From the NCBI RefSeq assembly GCF_016863295.1, contig NZ_BOOP01000011.1, positions 124,001 to 188,000 of the forward strand: 64,000 bases of DNA, written 5' to 3'. The notes beneath the pieces were generated by a model, which worked only from the letters and a program-made list of their open reading frames with translations, made no database searches and was not told the DNA's origin. Of the stretch, positions 8,383 through 18,010 are shown one piece after another (within the stretch, counting starts at the first letter, position 1; every line of letters begins with the position of its first letter). This stretch comes from Planotetraspora phitsanulokensis (GTDB taxonomy: Bacteria; Actinomycetota; Actinomycetes; Streptosporangiales; Streptosporangiaceae). The translations under genes and the position numbers were made by a program.

Positions 8383-10026
8383 CTACTCCTGGTCGGGGCC
8401 GGTGCTCGGCTCAACTGGTGCTGCCCCGGCCTGAGGCGCCGGAGAATCCTGAGGGTCACGGAGGAGGGAGACGAGCTCGGCGAACTCCTCGGAGAAGCCG
8501 CCGACATCGCCTTCCGTGCGGGTCAATCCTCCCACCGTGACTTTCCGGTCCGTTATCCGGACCCAGACCCTGCGCCTGCGGATCATGAGGGAGAACACGA
8601 GGCCGAGGACCGCTGCGGCGGCGGCCACCAGCGCGGGGAGGCGGCCGGGGTCGTGCGTGGTCTGCAGAGTGATCCATTCCTTGACGCCGGTGAACTGGAT
8701 CTTCCCGGCGCCGTCGGGCAGGTCTCGCGTCTCGCCCAGGGCGAGCGGGGGCGGCGGTGTCGCGGACATCTTGCCGAGGGGCTTCAGCTTGTCGGTGTCG
8801 AGGACGTAGACCGACTGCGGCTGCCCCGAGTCGAGCCCGAGGTCACCATGGAAGGAGCCGATGATCTGCACCGTCGGGTTGACCGCGGCGGGGAAAACCG
8901 ACACCCAGGCGCTCCCGTTCGGCACCGTGCTCGGCAAAAAGCGCGCCACGAACCCCAGCTGCGACGGGTGCGCGTCGGGCACCTTGATGACGCATTCGGA
9001 GGTGTAGGTCGCCTGGTCGTCGACGAGGCACGGCACGGGCCCGTCGAAGGCCACCTGGCCGTTCCCGTCGGTCACCTTGAACGTGGGGGCGTAGCCGTGC
9101 CCGATGAGATAGGTCAGCGTGCCGTTGACGTCGAGCGGGTCGTTGACCTTCAGGTCGACGTCGCGGGGCGGAGACGACGGAGTGTCCTGCACGGAGAGCT
9201 TCGCGCTGTAGTCCAGCGGCTGCCCCATCTTCTCCCCGGCTCCGACGTAGGACGCCTGGAAGTCCTTGAGCGTGAAGGAGAACGGCGTCAGCGACTCCGC
9301 CGACACGCGCTGCCCCGGCATGAACCGGTCGTAGGCCGCGACGGTGTTGGCGAAGCCGTCGCCCTCGACCACCAGGACGTTGCCGCGGTAGCCGTACAGG
9401 CCGCCGGCGCCGACGGCGAACAGCAGGGCGAGCAGTGCGACGTGGAACAGGAGGTTCCCGGTCTCCCGCAGGTAGCCCTTCTCCGCCGCGACCCAGTCCG
9501 GGCCCGTGACGACGCGGAACCGCCTGCGCCGCAACTTCGCCGCGGCCTGCTCGACCGTCAGGTCTCCCTCGAAGGCCTCGCCGTACGGCAGGCGTAGCAG
9601 GTTGCGCGGGGCGGCGGGCGGCTTGCGGCGGATCTCCCTGAAATGCACCAGCATACGAGGAAGCACGCATCCGGCCAGGGAGACGAACAGCAGCAGGTAG
9701 ACGGCGGCGTACCACGGCGCGGTGAACACGTCGAAGAGCTGGAACCGATCCAGCCACTCGGCCTCGGTGGGCGAGTTCTGGAAGTACTGCGCCACCTTGT
9801 CCGGGTCGACTCCGCGCTGCGGGAAGATCGAGCCGGGCACGGAGCCGAGCGCGAACAGGAACAGCAGGATCAGCGCCGTGCGCATCGAGGTGAGCGTCCG
9901 CCAGCCCCAGCGGAGCCAGCCGACCACGCCGAGGCCGACGGGACGCGGCGGCTCCTTGGGGGCCGACTCGATCGCGACGGATGCCTCGGGCGTTCCGGTC
10001 GTCTCGGTGTCGGGTGGCACAGTCAT
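8383..10026 (-). CDS. resB: Cytochrome c biogenesis protein ResB
   Basis: The 547-residue product has three N-terminal transmembrane segments, a large extracytoplasmic domain (about residues 200-460) and a final membrane helix near residue 480, the usual ResB layout. Together with CcsB it forms the haem-transfer complex. I chose the ATG at 10026 ([10 protein letters not shown]), which overlaps the ccdA stop in an ATGA; the open frame continuing upstream is ccdA read out of frame. The C-terminal cytoplasmic tail is acidic. Confidence 0.93.
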   Translation of the reverse strand: MTVPPDTETTGTPEASVAIESAPKEPPRPVGLGVVGWLRWGWRTLTSMRTALILLFLFALGSVPGSIFPQRGVDPDKVAQYFQNSPTEAEWLDRFQLFDVFTAPWYAAVYLLLFVSLAGCVLPRMLVHFREIRRKPPAAPRNLLRLPYGEAFEGDLTVEQAAAKLRRRRFRVVTGPDWVAAEKGYLRETGNLLFHVALLALLFAVGAGGLYGYRGNVLVVEGDGFANTVAAYDRFMPGQRVSAESLTPFSFTLKDFQASYVGAGEKMGQPLDYSAKLSVQDTPSSPPRDVDLKVNDPLDVNGTLTYLIGHGYAPTFKVTDGNGQVAFDGPVPCLVDDQATYTSECVIKVPDAHPSQLGFVARFLPSTVPNGSAWVSVFPAAVNPTVQIIGSFHGDLGLDSGQPQSVYVLDTDKLKPLGKMSATPPPPLALGETRDLPDGAGKIQFTGVKEWITLQTTHDPGRLPALVAAAAAVLGLVFSLMIRRRRVWVRITDRKVTVGGLTRTEGDVGGFSEEFAELVSLLRDPQDSPAPQAGAAPVEPSTGPDQE

Positions 10027-10757
10027 CAGATCACCGGCTCGAATCCGCCGACCCAACCCTGCAGGCCGGCGATGAGGTCGCCCCAGAGCCCCGTCACGAG
10101 GAGCAGGCCCACGCAGACCAGCATGGCGCCGCCCACACGCGTGATGACCACGGTGTGGCGGCGCACCGCCTTGAACGCGTGCAGCGCCTTGCGATAGGCG
10201 AGCCCGGCCAGCACGAACGGCAGGCCGAGGCCCAGGGCGTAGACGAAGGCGAGGACGGCGCCCCTGGCGGCGCTGCCCTGGTCGACGGAGAGGGTGAGCA
10301 CCACGGCCAGCGTGGGCCCGATGCACGGCGTCCAGCCGAGCCCGAACACCACCCCGAGCAGCGGAGCCCCGGCGAGGCCCGCCGCCGGGAAGCGGCGGAT
10401 CCGCACGTCGCGCTCGAGCCCGGGGACCAGCCCCATGAAGGCGAGGCCCAAGACGATCGTCAGCACGCCCAGGACGCGGGTGATCACCGAAGAGTTGCCG
10501 AGCAGGACGCCGCCGACGCCGCCGAACAGGGCCCCGCCGAGCACGAAAACGGCCGCGAAGCCGAGCACGAACAGGGCGCTCCCGAGCACCATACGGCTCC
10601 GCTTCGGGTCGCCGCTCATGCCCGTCACGTACGACAGGTAGCCGGGGACCAACGGGAGCACACACGGGGAGACGAACGACACCAGGCCGGCCAGCAGCGC
10701 GATCGGGAGGGCCAGCACCAGCGAACCGGTCGCGACGGTTCCGCCGAGATCACTCAT
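10026..10757 (-). CDS. ccdA: Thiol-disulfide transporter CcdA
   Basis: The 243-residue membrane protein has six transmembrane helices. The two redox cysteines lie in [14 protein letters not shown] (first helix) and [11 protein letters not shown] (fourth helix), as in all CcdA/DsbD-core proteins. It passes reducing power from cytoplasmic thioredoxin to ResA so that the haem-binding cysteines of apocytochromes stay reduced. Overlaps: 8 bases with resA upstream and 3 with resB downstream. Confidence 0.95.
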   Translation of the reverse strand: MSDLGGTVATGSLVLALPIALLAGLVSFVSPCVLPLVPGYLSYVTGMSGDPKRSRMVLGSALFVLGFAAVFVLGGALFGGVGGVLLGNSSVITRVLGVLTIVLGLAFMGLVPGLERDVRIRRFPAAGLAGAPLLGVVFGLGWTPCIGPTLAVVLTLSVDQGSAARGAVLAFVYALGLGLPFVLAGLAYRKALHAFKAVRRHTVVITRVGGAMLVCVGLLLVTGLWGDLIAGLQGWVGGFEPVI

Positions 10758-11313
10758 CGCTCACCTTGGTGACGGCGCTGAGCAGTTCGTTGTACTTGAC
10801 GCCGCCGAGCGCTCGACCGGCGATGCGCCCCTGCTTGTCGATGATCAGCGTGGACGGGATGGCCGCCGGCGGGACGGTGCCCTGGAACGACAGCAGCACC
10901 TTGCCCGTCTTGTCGAAGATGCTGGGATAGCCGGGCTGGACGGTGCGGTCGTAGGCCTGGGCGGACGCCTGCAGGTCCTTGAAGTTGATCCCGACGAACT
11001 GCACGCCCGACGCCTTCGTCTTGGCGGCGATGTCCTTGAGCACCGGCGCCTCGGCCCGGCAGGGGGCGCACCACGACGCCCAGAAGTTCAGGACGTAGAC
11101 GTTGCCCGCGGCGACCTTCTCGGTCGCGCCGTCGATCGTGGCGCCCTCGATCGCGGGGGCCTTGTGCCGTTCGGCGACGGGGAACACCTGGACCTTGCCG
11201 TCGCCCGCCACGAACCGCGTGTCACCGGGCGACTGGGACGACTGACCGCCCGCGCAGCCCGCGAGGGCTGTCACGGCCAGAGCGGCGATCACGGGCAGGC
11301 TCTTGGCGGTCAC
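10750..11313 (-). CDS. resA: ResA/TlpA-type thioredoxin-like lipoprotein
   Basis: The 187-residue product begins with a lipoprotein signal ([12 protein letters not shown], lipid-modified Cys at 20) and carries a TlpA-like fold with the active site [13 protein letters not shown] near residue 80. It probably reduces apocytochrome c at the outer face of the membrane, taking electrons from CcdA encoded next. The first gene of resA-ccdA-resB-ccsB. No Rex-like site is visible in the 75 bases upstream. Confidence 0.93.
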   Translation of the reverse strand: MTAKSLPVIAALAVTALAGCAGGQSSQSPGDTRFVAGDGKVQVFPVAERHKAPAIEGATIDGATEKVAAGNVYVLNFWASWCAPCRAEAPVLKDIAAKTKASGVQFVGINFKDLQASAQAYDRTVQPGYPSIFDKTGKVLLSFQGTVPPAAIPSTLIIDKQGRIAGRALGGVKYNELLSAVTKVSDE

Positions 11314-11388
11314 GGGAGGAGATCTCCTTGCACTACAGCCGGTAGAGCTGTCACTCTACCGACCACAACGGTCGCTCGGGCCGCCGGG

Positions 11389-12027
11389 TCAGGCTCCCGG
11401 GACGGGATTGCCCTTGAGCAGCGAACCCGCGGGCTCGCTGTAGCCGACGCTGATGAGACGGCCGTTCTCGAACGTGAAGCTCGTGAGGCTGGCCAGCGCG
11501 CACTGACGGCGGCGCGGGTCGTGCCACAGCCTCCGGCCCTCGGCCGCAAGGCGGGTGACCCAGATGGGCAGCTGGTGGCTGACGAGCAGCGCCTCGTGAC
11601 CTGTCACCCGTTCGCGCACGTCGTCGATGACCGACTTCATGCGCGCGACGACCTCGCCGTACGGCTCGCCCCACGAGGGCTTGAACGGGTTCCTGAAGTG
11701 CTGGTAGTGGCGCGGGTTACGGAAGACGCCGTCGCCGCCCGCCACCCGCATGCCCTCGAAGACGTTGGACGCCTCGATCAGCCGCTCATCGAGCTTGACC
11801 TCGAGGTTCAGCGCCTCGGCCGACGGGGCTGCGGTCTCCTGGGCCCGCTCCATCGGCGAGCTCCAGATCTCCACGATGTCCCGGCCGCCGACGGCCTTGG
11901 CGACCAGTTCCGCCATCTGCCTGCCGTTGGCCGACAGCGGGTAGCCCGGCAGCCTGCCGTACAGGACGCCGTCGGGATTGTGCACTTCACCGTGGCGCAG
12001 GAGATGAACGATCGTGCTCTCAGTCAT
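11389..12027 (-). CDS. Histidine phosphatase family protein (phosphoglycerate mutase-like)
   Basis: The 212-residue product has the family signature VHLLRHGEV with the phospho-accepting His near residue 12, the second histidine in EALLVSHQLPIW, and the acidic segment SSPMERAQETAAP. Members of this family remove phosphate from small molecules or proteins; the substrate cannot be read from the sequence. Its position directly before the cytochrome c biogenesis genes, with hemL nearby, is a common actinobacterial arrangement, but no direct role in that pathway is known. Confidence 0.85.
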   Translation of the reverse strand: MTESTIVHLLRHGEVHNPDGVLYGRLPGYPLSANGRQMAELVAKAVGGRDIVEIWSSPMERAQETAAPSAEALNLEVKLDERLIEASNVFEGMRVAGGDGVFRNPRHYQHFRNPFKPSWGEPYGEVVARMKSVIDDVRERVTGHEALLVSHQLPIWVTRLAAEGRRLWHDPRRRQCALASLTSFTFENGRLISVGYSEPAGSLLKGNPVPGA

Positions 12028-12039
12028 GGCGAGGACAGA

Positions 12040-12948
12040 CTACCCGGCATCCAGATCGGCGCACGAAGCACGCAGGGCCTCAACCGCCGCACGGATGGCG
12101 GGGCGGCGTGCCGCGTCCGTGCGCCACACCGCGTAGAGCCGCCGGACTGGCCGGGGCTGGATCGCCACCACGCCGACGCTCTCGGGCAGCGGGCCCCGCC
12201 CGAGGCGCGGGATCAGCGCGCATCCGTGCCCCTCGGCCACCAGGGCGATCTGGGTCGGGTACTCGTCCGCCATGCAGACGATCTCCGGCTCCCTCTCGAC
12301 CGAGCGGAGCAGGAAACTCAGGAAGTCGTGGCACACCGTGCCCGGGGACGAGCTGATCCAGCTGTCGCCGGGGAGGTCGGCGAGTTGCGCCTCACGCCTG
12401 CCGGCCAGCGGGTGGTCGGCGGGGACGACGACGTCGGCGATGTCGTCCATGAGCGCGGCGCGGGACAGGCCGTCGGGCATCGCCATCGGCCGATTGAGCC
12501 AGTCCTGGACCACGGCGAGATCGATCTCGCCACGGGAGACGTCCCGGAGTTGCCGCTCGGGCTCCCGCTCGTAGACCAGCAGGGCGAGGTCGGGATGGTC
12601 CTTCTTCAACCGGGTGAGGGCACGGGGGAGGATGCCGCGGGCGGCGGTCGGGAAGGCCGCCATCGTCAGTTTGCCCACCACGGAGCCGCGCAGGGCCTCG
12701 AAGTCGGCCTCCGCGGTCTCCACCAGGGCGAGGATCTTCTCGGCGTGGTCGGCCAGCAGGCCGGCCGCGTCCGTCAGCTTCACGCCTCGCCCGTTGCGCT
12801 CGACGAGCACCGTGCCGGTCTCCCGTTCCAGCTTGGCGAGCTGCTGGGAGATGGCCGAGGGCGTGACCATCAGGGCGTCGGCGGCGGCGCCCACGGAACC
12901 GTAAACGGCCACCGCGTGGAGAGCCTTCAGCCGGTTGAGATCCAACAT
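12040..12948 (-). CDS. LysR-family transcriptional regulator
   Basis: The 302-residue product has an N-terminal winged helix (LNRLKALHAVAVYGSVGAAA, then PSAISQQLAKLERETG) and a LysR substrate-binding domain from about residue 90. It is divergent from a 43-codon gene and an EamA transporter, which it probably controls. The intergenic region holds an inverted repeat, CTAA-N10-TTAG, right in front of its start, consistent with autoregulation. The effector is unknown. Confidence 0.9.
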   Translation of the reverse strand: MLDLNRLKALHAVAVYGSVGAAADALMVTPSAISQQLAKLERETGTVLVERNGRGVKLTDAAGLLADHAEKILALVETAEADFEALRGSVVGKLTMAAFPTAARGILPRALTRLKKDHPDLALLVYEREPERQLRDVSRGEIDLAVVQDWLNRPMAMPDGLSRAALMDDIADVVVPADHPLAGRREAQLADLPGDSWISSSPGTVCHDFLSFLLRSVEREPEIVCMADEYPTQIALVAEGHGCALIPRLGRGPLPESVGVVAIQPRPVRRLYAVWRTDAARRPAIRAAVEALRASCADLDAG

Positions 12949-12958
12949 GTAAGCCAGT

Positions 12959-12976
12959 CTAAAGCATCGGCCTTAG
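12959..12976. promoter_or_regulatory. Candidate LysR operator
   Basis: CTAAAGCATCGGCCTTAG is an 18-base dyad with CTAA/TTAG arms that contains a T-N11-A type spacing. It lies 11 bases upstream of the LysR start and about 40 bases from the divergent small gene, the expected place for a LysR box. Confidence 0.45.
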
Positions 12977-13016
12977 AAAATCTTTCTTGTGCTCAACTAT
13001 TAAGCGATGCGAAGAT

Positions 13017-13148
13017 ATGGACATGCGAATCTTCAACAAGCTCTTCACTAAGCCGTCCCGTCCCTCCCTCACCGAGGTGTCGTATCTGGAGACGCTGGCG
13101 AACAACGCCCGGCACAGCCGGGTCGGTCGCCCCGCCGCCTCCCGCTGA
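13017..13148 (+). CDS. 43-residue basic protein or leader peptide before the EamA gene
   Basis: The open frame runs from ATG 13017 (or ATG 13023) to TGA 13148 and encodes MDMRIFNKLFTKPSRPSLTE and 23 more residues, ending RHSRVGRPAASR. Nearly all third positions are G or C, as in the neighbouring genes, which argues for real coding. It has no membrane segment. The EamA start follows 24 bases later on the same strand, so the two are likely one transcript under LysR control. Function unknown; a leader peptide or a small partner of the exporter are both possible. Confidence 0.55.
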   Translation: MDMRIFNKLFTKPSRPSLTEVSYLETLANNARHSRVGRPAASR

Positions 13149-13171
13149 CGCCTCGCATCCCCCACCAGCGG

Positions 13172-14143
13172 ATGCGTCCTCGTCACGTGGCTCTGGCGGT
13201 CGGCCTCGCGGCCGTCTGGGGCTTCAACTTCGTCGTCATGGACGCGGGACTCAGGCACTACCCGCCGCTCATGTACGCGGCACTCCGTTTCCTTCTGGCC
13301 GCCTTCCCCGCGGTGCTGTTCGCGGGAGCCCCGCGGACGCCCTGGCGCTGGGTGCTCGCGACAGGGGCCACCCTCGGGGTCGCCCAGTACGGCCTGCTCC
13401 TCCTGGGCATGCGGGCCGGCATGCCCCCGGGGCTGGCCTCCCTCGTGATCCAGGTTCAGGCGATCTTCACCGCGGCCTTCGCGGTGCCGCTTCTCGGTGA
13501 GCGGCTCGGGACCCGCCGCGTGTACGGCACGACGCTCGCCTTCGGCGGCCTCGCCCTGCTCACGATGGAACTGACCGGTGCCGTCCCCCTCGGCGCGTTC
13601 CTGCTCAGTGTGGGCGCCGCGGCGGCGTGGGGCCTCGGCAACGTCTTCATGCGGAAGGCAGCGCCTCCGGACTCGCTCCGGTTCATGATCTGGGTGAGCG
13701 CGGTCTCCTCGGTGCCCCTGCTCGTGCTGGCCGCACTGGTCGAGGGGCCCGCCTCGCTGGGCGTCTTCAGCGTCGAGGGCGTGGCCGCCGTGCTGTACAC
13801 CGCTCTCATCTCGACCCTGGGCGGTTTCGGCGTGTGGGGCATGCTCCTCGCCCGGTACGACGCCTCGGTGGTCGCGCCGTACGCGCTGCTCGTCCCGATC
13901 TTCGGCCTGTCGTCGGCCGCGTTGTTCACCGGCGAGCCGATCTCCCACGTCACCGTCGCGGCGGGCGTGCTGATCGTGGCCGGGCTGCTCTACGCCGGCA
14001 GGCGACCGGCGTCGGCCGTCGCGCCCGGCACCGGGTACCTGCGCACACTCGTCGTCCGCGCCAGGGCCCGCCGCGCCGTCTCCCAGCCCGACGCGGTGCT
14101 GCTGCCACCCTCAGCCGAGCCGAGCGACCGTCCCACTCCGTGA
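13172..14143 (+). CDS. EamA/DMT-family transporter
   Basis: The 323-residue product has ten predicted membrane helices arranged as two EamA repeats (residues 1-135 and 140-275), with the typical repeat motifs AAVWGFNFVVMDAGL and AAAAWGLGNVFMRKAA. Such proteins export amino acids or other metabolites. About 45 hydrophilic residues follow the last helix. It is divergent from the LysR gene and preceded by the 43-codon gene. The substrate is not predictable. Confidence 0.88.
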   Translation: MRPRHVALAVGLAAVWGFNFVVMDAGLRHYPPLMYAALRFLLAAFPAVLFAGAPRTPWRWVLATGATLGVAQYGLLLLGMRAGMPPGLASLVIQVQAIFTAAFAVPLLGERLGTRRVYGTTLAFGGLALLTMELTGAVPLGAFLLSVGAAAAWGLGNVFMRKAAPPDSLRFMIWVSAVSSVPLLVLAALVEGPASLGVFSVEGVAAVLYTALISTLGGFGVWGMLLARYDASVVAPYALLVPIFGLSSAALFTGEPISHVTVAAGVLIVAGLLYAGRRPASAVAPGTGYLRTLVVRARARRAVSQPDAVLLPPSAEPSDRPTP

Positions 14144-14233
14144 TCCACCCGCCTCTGTGCCGCTCAGCCAGGAAATGCCAGAGGCGAGTGGAATGGCGAC
14201 TTCGGTAACGCCTACGACGCTACGGTCGGTGGA

Positions 14234-14829
14234 ATGAGCAGTGCACTCGAGTGCTGGCCCACGCCGCCTCCTCGGGGCTGGACGGCCGACGACCTCGATC
14301 ACCTGCCGTCTGAAGGCCCGAACGGTGAACCCGACTTCTTCAAGCACGTCGAGTTGATCGATGGAGCCCTTCTCTTCGCATCCCCCGGCGGCGCTTCCAC
14401 CAGCGCCTGATCCGCGGGCTGACGGAGCGACTCGACGCCCAGGCCCCCAAGCGGTTCGCCGCCGTCGACCAGATGGACGTGAAGGTGGGGCCTCGGATGC
14501 GCCCGTGCCCTGACGTCCTCGTGGTGACAGCGGAGGCGGCGGCCGACGATGAACGGACGTTCTACGTCCCCTCGGAAGTCCGCCTGGTCGTCGAGGTCGT
14601 CTCTCCGGATTCCGTCGACCGAGACCGGAAGACCAAGCCCCAGCGGTACGGCGAGGCGGGCATCCCCCACTTCTGGCGGGTCGAGGAGGACGACGGACGG
14701 CCGGTCGTGTACGTCTACGAGATCGATCCCGCCACCGGCTCCTACGGCCTGACCGGCATCCATCACGAACGGCTGGCCGTGTCCGTGCCCTTCCCCATCG
14801 ACATCGATCTCGACGCGCTGCTGAAGTGA
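14234..14829 (+). pseudogene. Frameshifted Uma2-family (DUF820) restriction-endonuclease-like gene
   Basis: Two overlapping frames together give one Uma2 protein. The first runs from ATG 14234 through DFFKHVELIDGALLFASP and stops at 14410. The second contains FHQRLIRGLTERLDAQAPKR and the nuclease-fold core PDVLVV...VRLVVEVVSPDS, ending at 14829. The frames join at a run of five C at 14382-14386; one more C would restore ASPRRRFHQRLIRGL. The gene is therefore broken by one base, either truly or through a base-calling error. Uma2 proteins are abundant in filamentous actinomycetes and poorly understood. Internal initiation at ATG 14473 would yield a 118-residue fragment. Confidence 0.8.
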
Positions 14830-14832
14830 AGG

Positions 14833-16119
14833 TCAGGCCTGCGCGGCCGCCTTGGCGGCGACCGGGAGGGCCTCGGCTACCCGCGTGAGCGCCTCGTCGT
14901 CGTGGGCCGCCGACAGGAACCACGCCTCGTACGCCGACGGCGGCAGGTAGACGCCCTGGTCGAGCATGCTGTGGAAGAAGGCCCGGTAGGCGTCCGTGTT
15001 CTGCCGACGGGCCGACTCGAAGTCGGTGACCGGCCCGTCGGCGAAGAAGATCGAGAACAGGTTGCCCGCCCGCTGGAGCCGGTGCGGGACCCCCGCGGCG
15101 GCCAGCGCGTCGGACGCGGCCCGGCCGATCACCAGGGCGGAGGCGTCCACCCGGTCGTACACGTCCTCGTCACAGGCCCGCAGGGTGGCCAGACCGGCGG
15201 CGCAGGCGAGCGGGTTGCCCGACAACGTCCCGGCCTGGTAGACGGGCCCCTCGGGCGCGAGAGCGGCCATCACATCGGCCCGGCCGCCGAACGCCGCCGC
15301 GGGCAGGCCTCCGCCCATCACCTTCCCGAAGGTCATCAGGTCCGCCTCGACGGGGTCGATGCCGTACCAGCCCTCCGCGGAGACCCGGAACCCCGTCAGG
15401 ACCTCGTCCATGATGAGCAGGGCGCCGTTCGCGCTGCACAACTCGCGCAGGCGCCGGTTGAAGCCCTCCGCCGGCGGCACCACGCCCATGTTCGCCGGGC
15501 AGGCCTCGGTGATCACGCAGGCGATCTCGAACGCCCGGAACGCCTCCTCCACGGCCCCCACCGAGTTGTACGGCAGGACGATCGTGTCGGCGGCCGAGGC
15601 TCCCGTCACTCCCGGGGTGTCGGGCAGGCCGAACGTGACCACTCCGGAGCCTGCCGAGGCGAGCAGGGCGTCGACGTGCCCGTGGTAGCACCCGGCGAAC
15701 TTGATGATCTTCGATCGCCCGGTGAAGCCGCGCGCGAGCCGTACGGCCGACATCGTGGCCTCAGTACCCGAACTGACCAGGCGGACCTTCTGCACCGGCT
15801 CGATCCTGGAGACGATCTCCTCAGCCAGCAGGACCTCGCCCTCGGTGGCGGTCCCATAGGAGAACCCCCGCGACAACGCCTCCTCCACGGCCCCCACGAC
15901 GGCGGGGTGCCGATGACCGAGGATCATCGGGCCCCAGGAGCACACCAGATCCACGTAGCGGTTGCCGTCCACGTCGGTGATGTAAGGCCCCTGACCTGCG
16001 GCCATGAACCGGGGAGTGCCGCCCACGGCGCCGAAGGCGCGCACCGGCGAATTCACGCCGCCAGGGACGACCTCACGCGCGCGGGCGAACAGGGCCTCGG
16101 AGGATTGCGTTCGAGTCAC
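14833..16119 (-). CDS. hemL: Glutamate-1-semialdehyde 2,1-aminomutase
   Basis: The 428-residue PLP enzyme makes 5-aminolevulinate, the second step of the C5 haem pathway after HemA (encoded here at 20505). The cofactor lysine is in [18 protein letters not shown] near residue 265, preceded by [14 protein letters not shown] with the PLP-contacting Asp. Start RSQSSEALF-type N-terminus follows GTG 16119. It is separated from hemB by the Prim-Pol gene but is on the same strand. Confidence 0.95.
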   Translation of the reverse strand: MTRTQSSEALFARAREVVPGGVNSPVRAFGAVGGTPRFMAAGQGPYITDVDGNRYVDLVCSWGPMILGHRHPAVVGAVEEALSRGFSYGTATEGEVLLAEEIVSRIEPVQKVRLVSSGTEATMSAVRLARGFTGRSKIIKFAGCYHGHVDALLASAGSGVVTFGLPDTPGVTGASAADTIVLPYNSVGAVEEAFRAFEIACVITEACPANMGVVPPAEGFNRRLRELCSANGALLIMDEVLTGFRVSAEGWYGIDPVEADLMTFGKVMGGGLPAAAFGGRADVMAALAPEGPVYQAGTLSGNPLACAAGLATLRACDEDVYDRVDASALVIGRAASDALAAAGVPHRLQRAGNLFSIFFADGPVTDFESARRQNTDAYRAFFHSMLDQGVYLPPSAYEAWFLSAAHDDEALTRVAEALPVAAKAAAQA

Positions 16120-16162
16120 GCCCCCCAGATTAGGGGCCGGGGAGGCCAGGGGCCGTACCGGA

Positions 16163-16807
16163 TCACTCGAAGGCGTCGGCCAGCCAGCCGAGGACGCGGA
16201 GCGGATCGGGCAGCGGCCGCCCGTCGGCGGGCCTGATCCAGGTCACCGCCCCTCCGTTGGGCAACGTCGACGACGGCGCCAGAACGTAGCTGTCACGGCA
16301 GTGCCAGCGCAGGCCCGGCGTGCTGTCGATGGTCTCCGGATCCGCGTCGAGGTGGCAGGACCACCACTCGTCCTCGTCGTCGGGGGCGCCACGGGTCGCG
16401 ACGAAAAAAAGAACCCGGTCGCCGTTGGCGGCGACCGGGCCGGTCTCGAAACCTGCCGCGTCCATTGCGGCGAGGGCGGGCAGGCCCGCCGTGGACGGCA
16501 CGTCGAATACGTCGAACACCCTGCCGGTGGGAAGGATCGCGTTGGCCTGCGGGTCCATCTCCCACCATCGGGTCAGCAGCGCCGTGTCCGTCGTGGCCTG
16601 CATCTGCCAGGCGGGCGACAGCGGGTGCATCCCCGGCTCGGGACATCCCACGCGGTCACAGGAACAGGCCCTGCCGCCCTCTTCGAGCGGATGGGCGCCC
16701 ACGCACACCGCCCAACCGAGCTGGGCGTACTCGAGCACCGATGTGATCTTCCGCGGCGCTCGGTGCGCACGCCGTTTCGTGCGACGAGCCAGCGGTACCC
16801 CCACCAT
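16163..16807 (-). CDS. Stand-alone bifunctional DNA primase/polymerase (Prim-Pol) domain protein
   Basis: The 214-residue product resembles the N-terminal domain of archaeal/plasmid Prim-Pol replicases: [20 protein letters not shown] opens the domain, and a Cys/His-rich stretch [20 protein letters not shown] follows the usual G-K-x-P position. No helicase domain is attached. I start at ATG 16807 (MVGVPLARR); the frame upstream of it is hemB sequence out of frame. Genes of this type are found alone on actinobacterial chromosomes, but here it sits between hemB and hemL on their strand. Whether it still has polymerase activity is unclear: the acidic triad is not obvious by eye. Confidence 0.65.
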   Translation of the reverse strand: MVGVPLARRTKRRAHRAPRKITSVLEYAQLGWAVCVGAHPLEEGGRACSCDRVGCPEPGMHPLSPAWQMQATTDTALLTRWWEMDPQANAILPTGRVFDVFDVPSTAGLPALAAMDAAGFETGPVAANGDRVLFFVATRGAPDDEDEWWSCHLDADPETIDSTPGLRWHCRDSYVLAPSSTLPNGGAVTWIRPADGRPLPDPLRVLGWLADAFE

Positions 16808-16890
16808 GGTGCTCCTCCCCACAAGGAACGTGCTCCCGATAATGCCCTGTCGCCCCACACCGGCGCAGGGCGACCCCCCGTGAAGGACGG

Positions 16891-17913
16891 TCAGGATAGT
16901 GTCCGGGCGACTTCCGTGGCCCAGTAGGTCAAGATCAGGTCGGCTCCGGCCCGCCGGATGGCGATGAGCGACTCCATGATGATCCGCTCCCGGTCGATCC
17001 AGCCGTTGGCCGCCGCCGCCTCGACCATCGCGTACTCGCCGCTCACCTGATAGGCCGCGACCGGCACCTCCACCATCGCGCGCACCTGGCTCAGGACGTC
17101 CAGGTAGGCCAGCGCCGGCTTGACCATCACGGCGTCGGCGCCCTCGGCGAGGTCGAGCCGCACCTCGCGCAGCGCCTCCCCGATCGGCCCGGCCGGATCC
17201 TGCTGGTAGGCGTTGCGGTCGCCGAACTGCGGCGCGCACTCGGCGGCGTCGCGGAAGGGCCCGTAGAAGCCGGAGGCGTACTTGGCGGAGTAGGCCAGGA
17301 TCGGGATCTCGGCGAAGCCCTCGGCGTCCAGCGCCGCGCGGATGGCTCCGACCTGGCCGTCCATCATGCCGCTGGGCGCGATCACCTGCGATCCCGCGGC
17401 CGCCTGTGCGACCGCGGCCGAGGCGTACCGCTCCAGGGTGGCGTCGTTGTCGACCTCGCCTGTCTCGGTCAGCAGGCCACAGTGGCCGTGATCGGTGTAC
17501 TCGTCCAGGCACGTGTCGGTCATCAGGACCAGTTGGTCGCCCAAGTCCGCCGCGAGATCGCGCAGGGCGACCTGGACGATGCCCTCGGGGTCGTCGGCAG
17601 CCGAGCCCCTGGCGTCCTTGTGGACCGGCACGCCGAACAGGATGACGCCACCCACTCCCGCCTCGGCCGCCTCGTGGACGGCCTTGCGGAGCGAGTCGCG
17701 CGTGTGCTGGAAGACGCCGGGCATCGACGCCACAGGCTGCGGCTCGTCGATCCCCTCCTTGACGAACAGCGGGAGGATCAGCTCGGCCGGATGCAGCCGC
17801 GTCCCCGCGACCATCCGGCGGAGCGGTGCCGTACGGCGCAGGCGGCGTGGCCGTGCCACCGGGAACTGAGCCATGTCAGTCGCCGGCGGGAGATTGCGGG
17901 AACGCGCGTTCAC
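16891..17913 (-). CDS. hemB: Porphobilinogen synthase (5-aminolevulinate dehydratase)
   Basis: The 340-residue enzyme condenses two 5-aminolevulinates. The Schiff-base lysines lie in [15 protein letters not shown] and [12 protein letters not shown]. The metal-site segment reads [14 protein letters not shown], so the middle of the three zinc cysteines of the E. coli type is replaced by Asp, giving a mixed C/D/C site. I keep GTG 17913, which has GGAGAG 6 bases upstream; ATG 17874 (MAQFPVARP) is an alternative 13 codons in. Last of the rex-hemACDB series. Confidence 0.95.
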   Translation of the reverse strand: MNARSRNLPPATDMAQFPVARPRRLRRTAPLRRMVAGTRLHPAELILPLFVKEGIDEPQPVASMPGVFQHTRDSLRKAVHEAAEAGVGGVILFGVPVHKDARGSAADDPEGIVQVALRDLAADLGDQLVLMTDTCLDEYTDHGHCGLLTETGEVDNDATLERYASAAVAQAAAGSQVIAPSGMMDGQVGAIRAALDAEGFAEIPILAYSAKYASGFYGPFRDAAECAPQFGDRNAYQQDPAGPIGEALREVRLDLAEGADAVMVKPALAYLDVLSQVRAMVEVPVAAYQVSGEYAMVEAAAANGWIDRERIIMESLIAIRRAGADLILTYWATEVARTLS

Positions 17914-18010
17914 TGTGGACTCTCCGCTCGGGGTTCGGAAGGCCTCACCATGACGTCGAGGCCCGTCATGCGGTCCAACGCATCCGGTCCCGGCGCGTCA
18001 TCCCGCTCAC

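Noticed and set aside
8383-10665. One 760-residue frame fusing CcdA-region sequence to ResB
   Set aside because: The part above 10026 is ccdA read out of frame; the true ResB start overlaps the ccdA stop.
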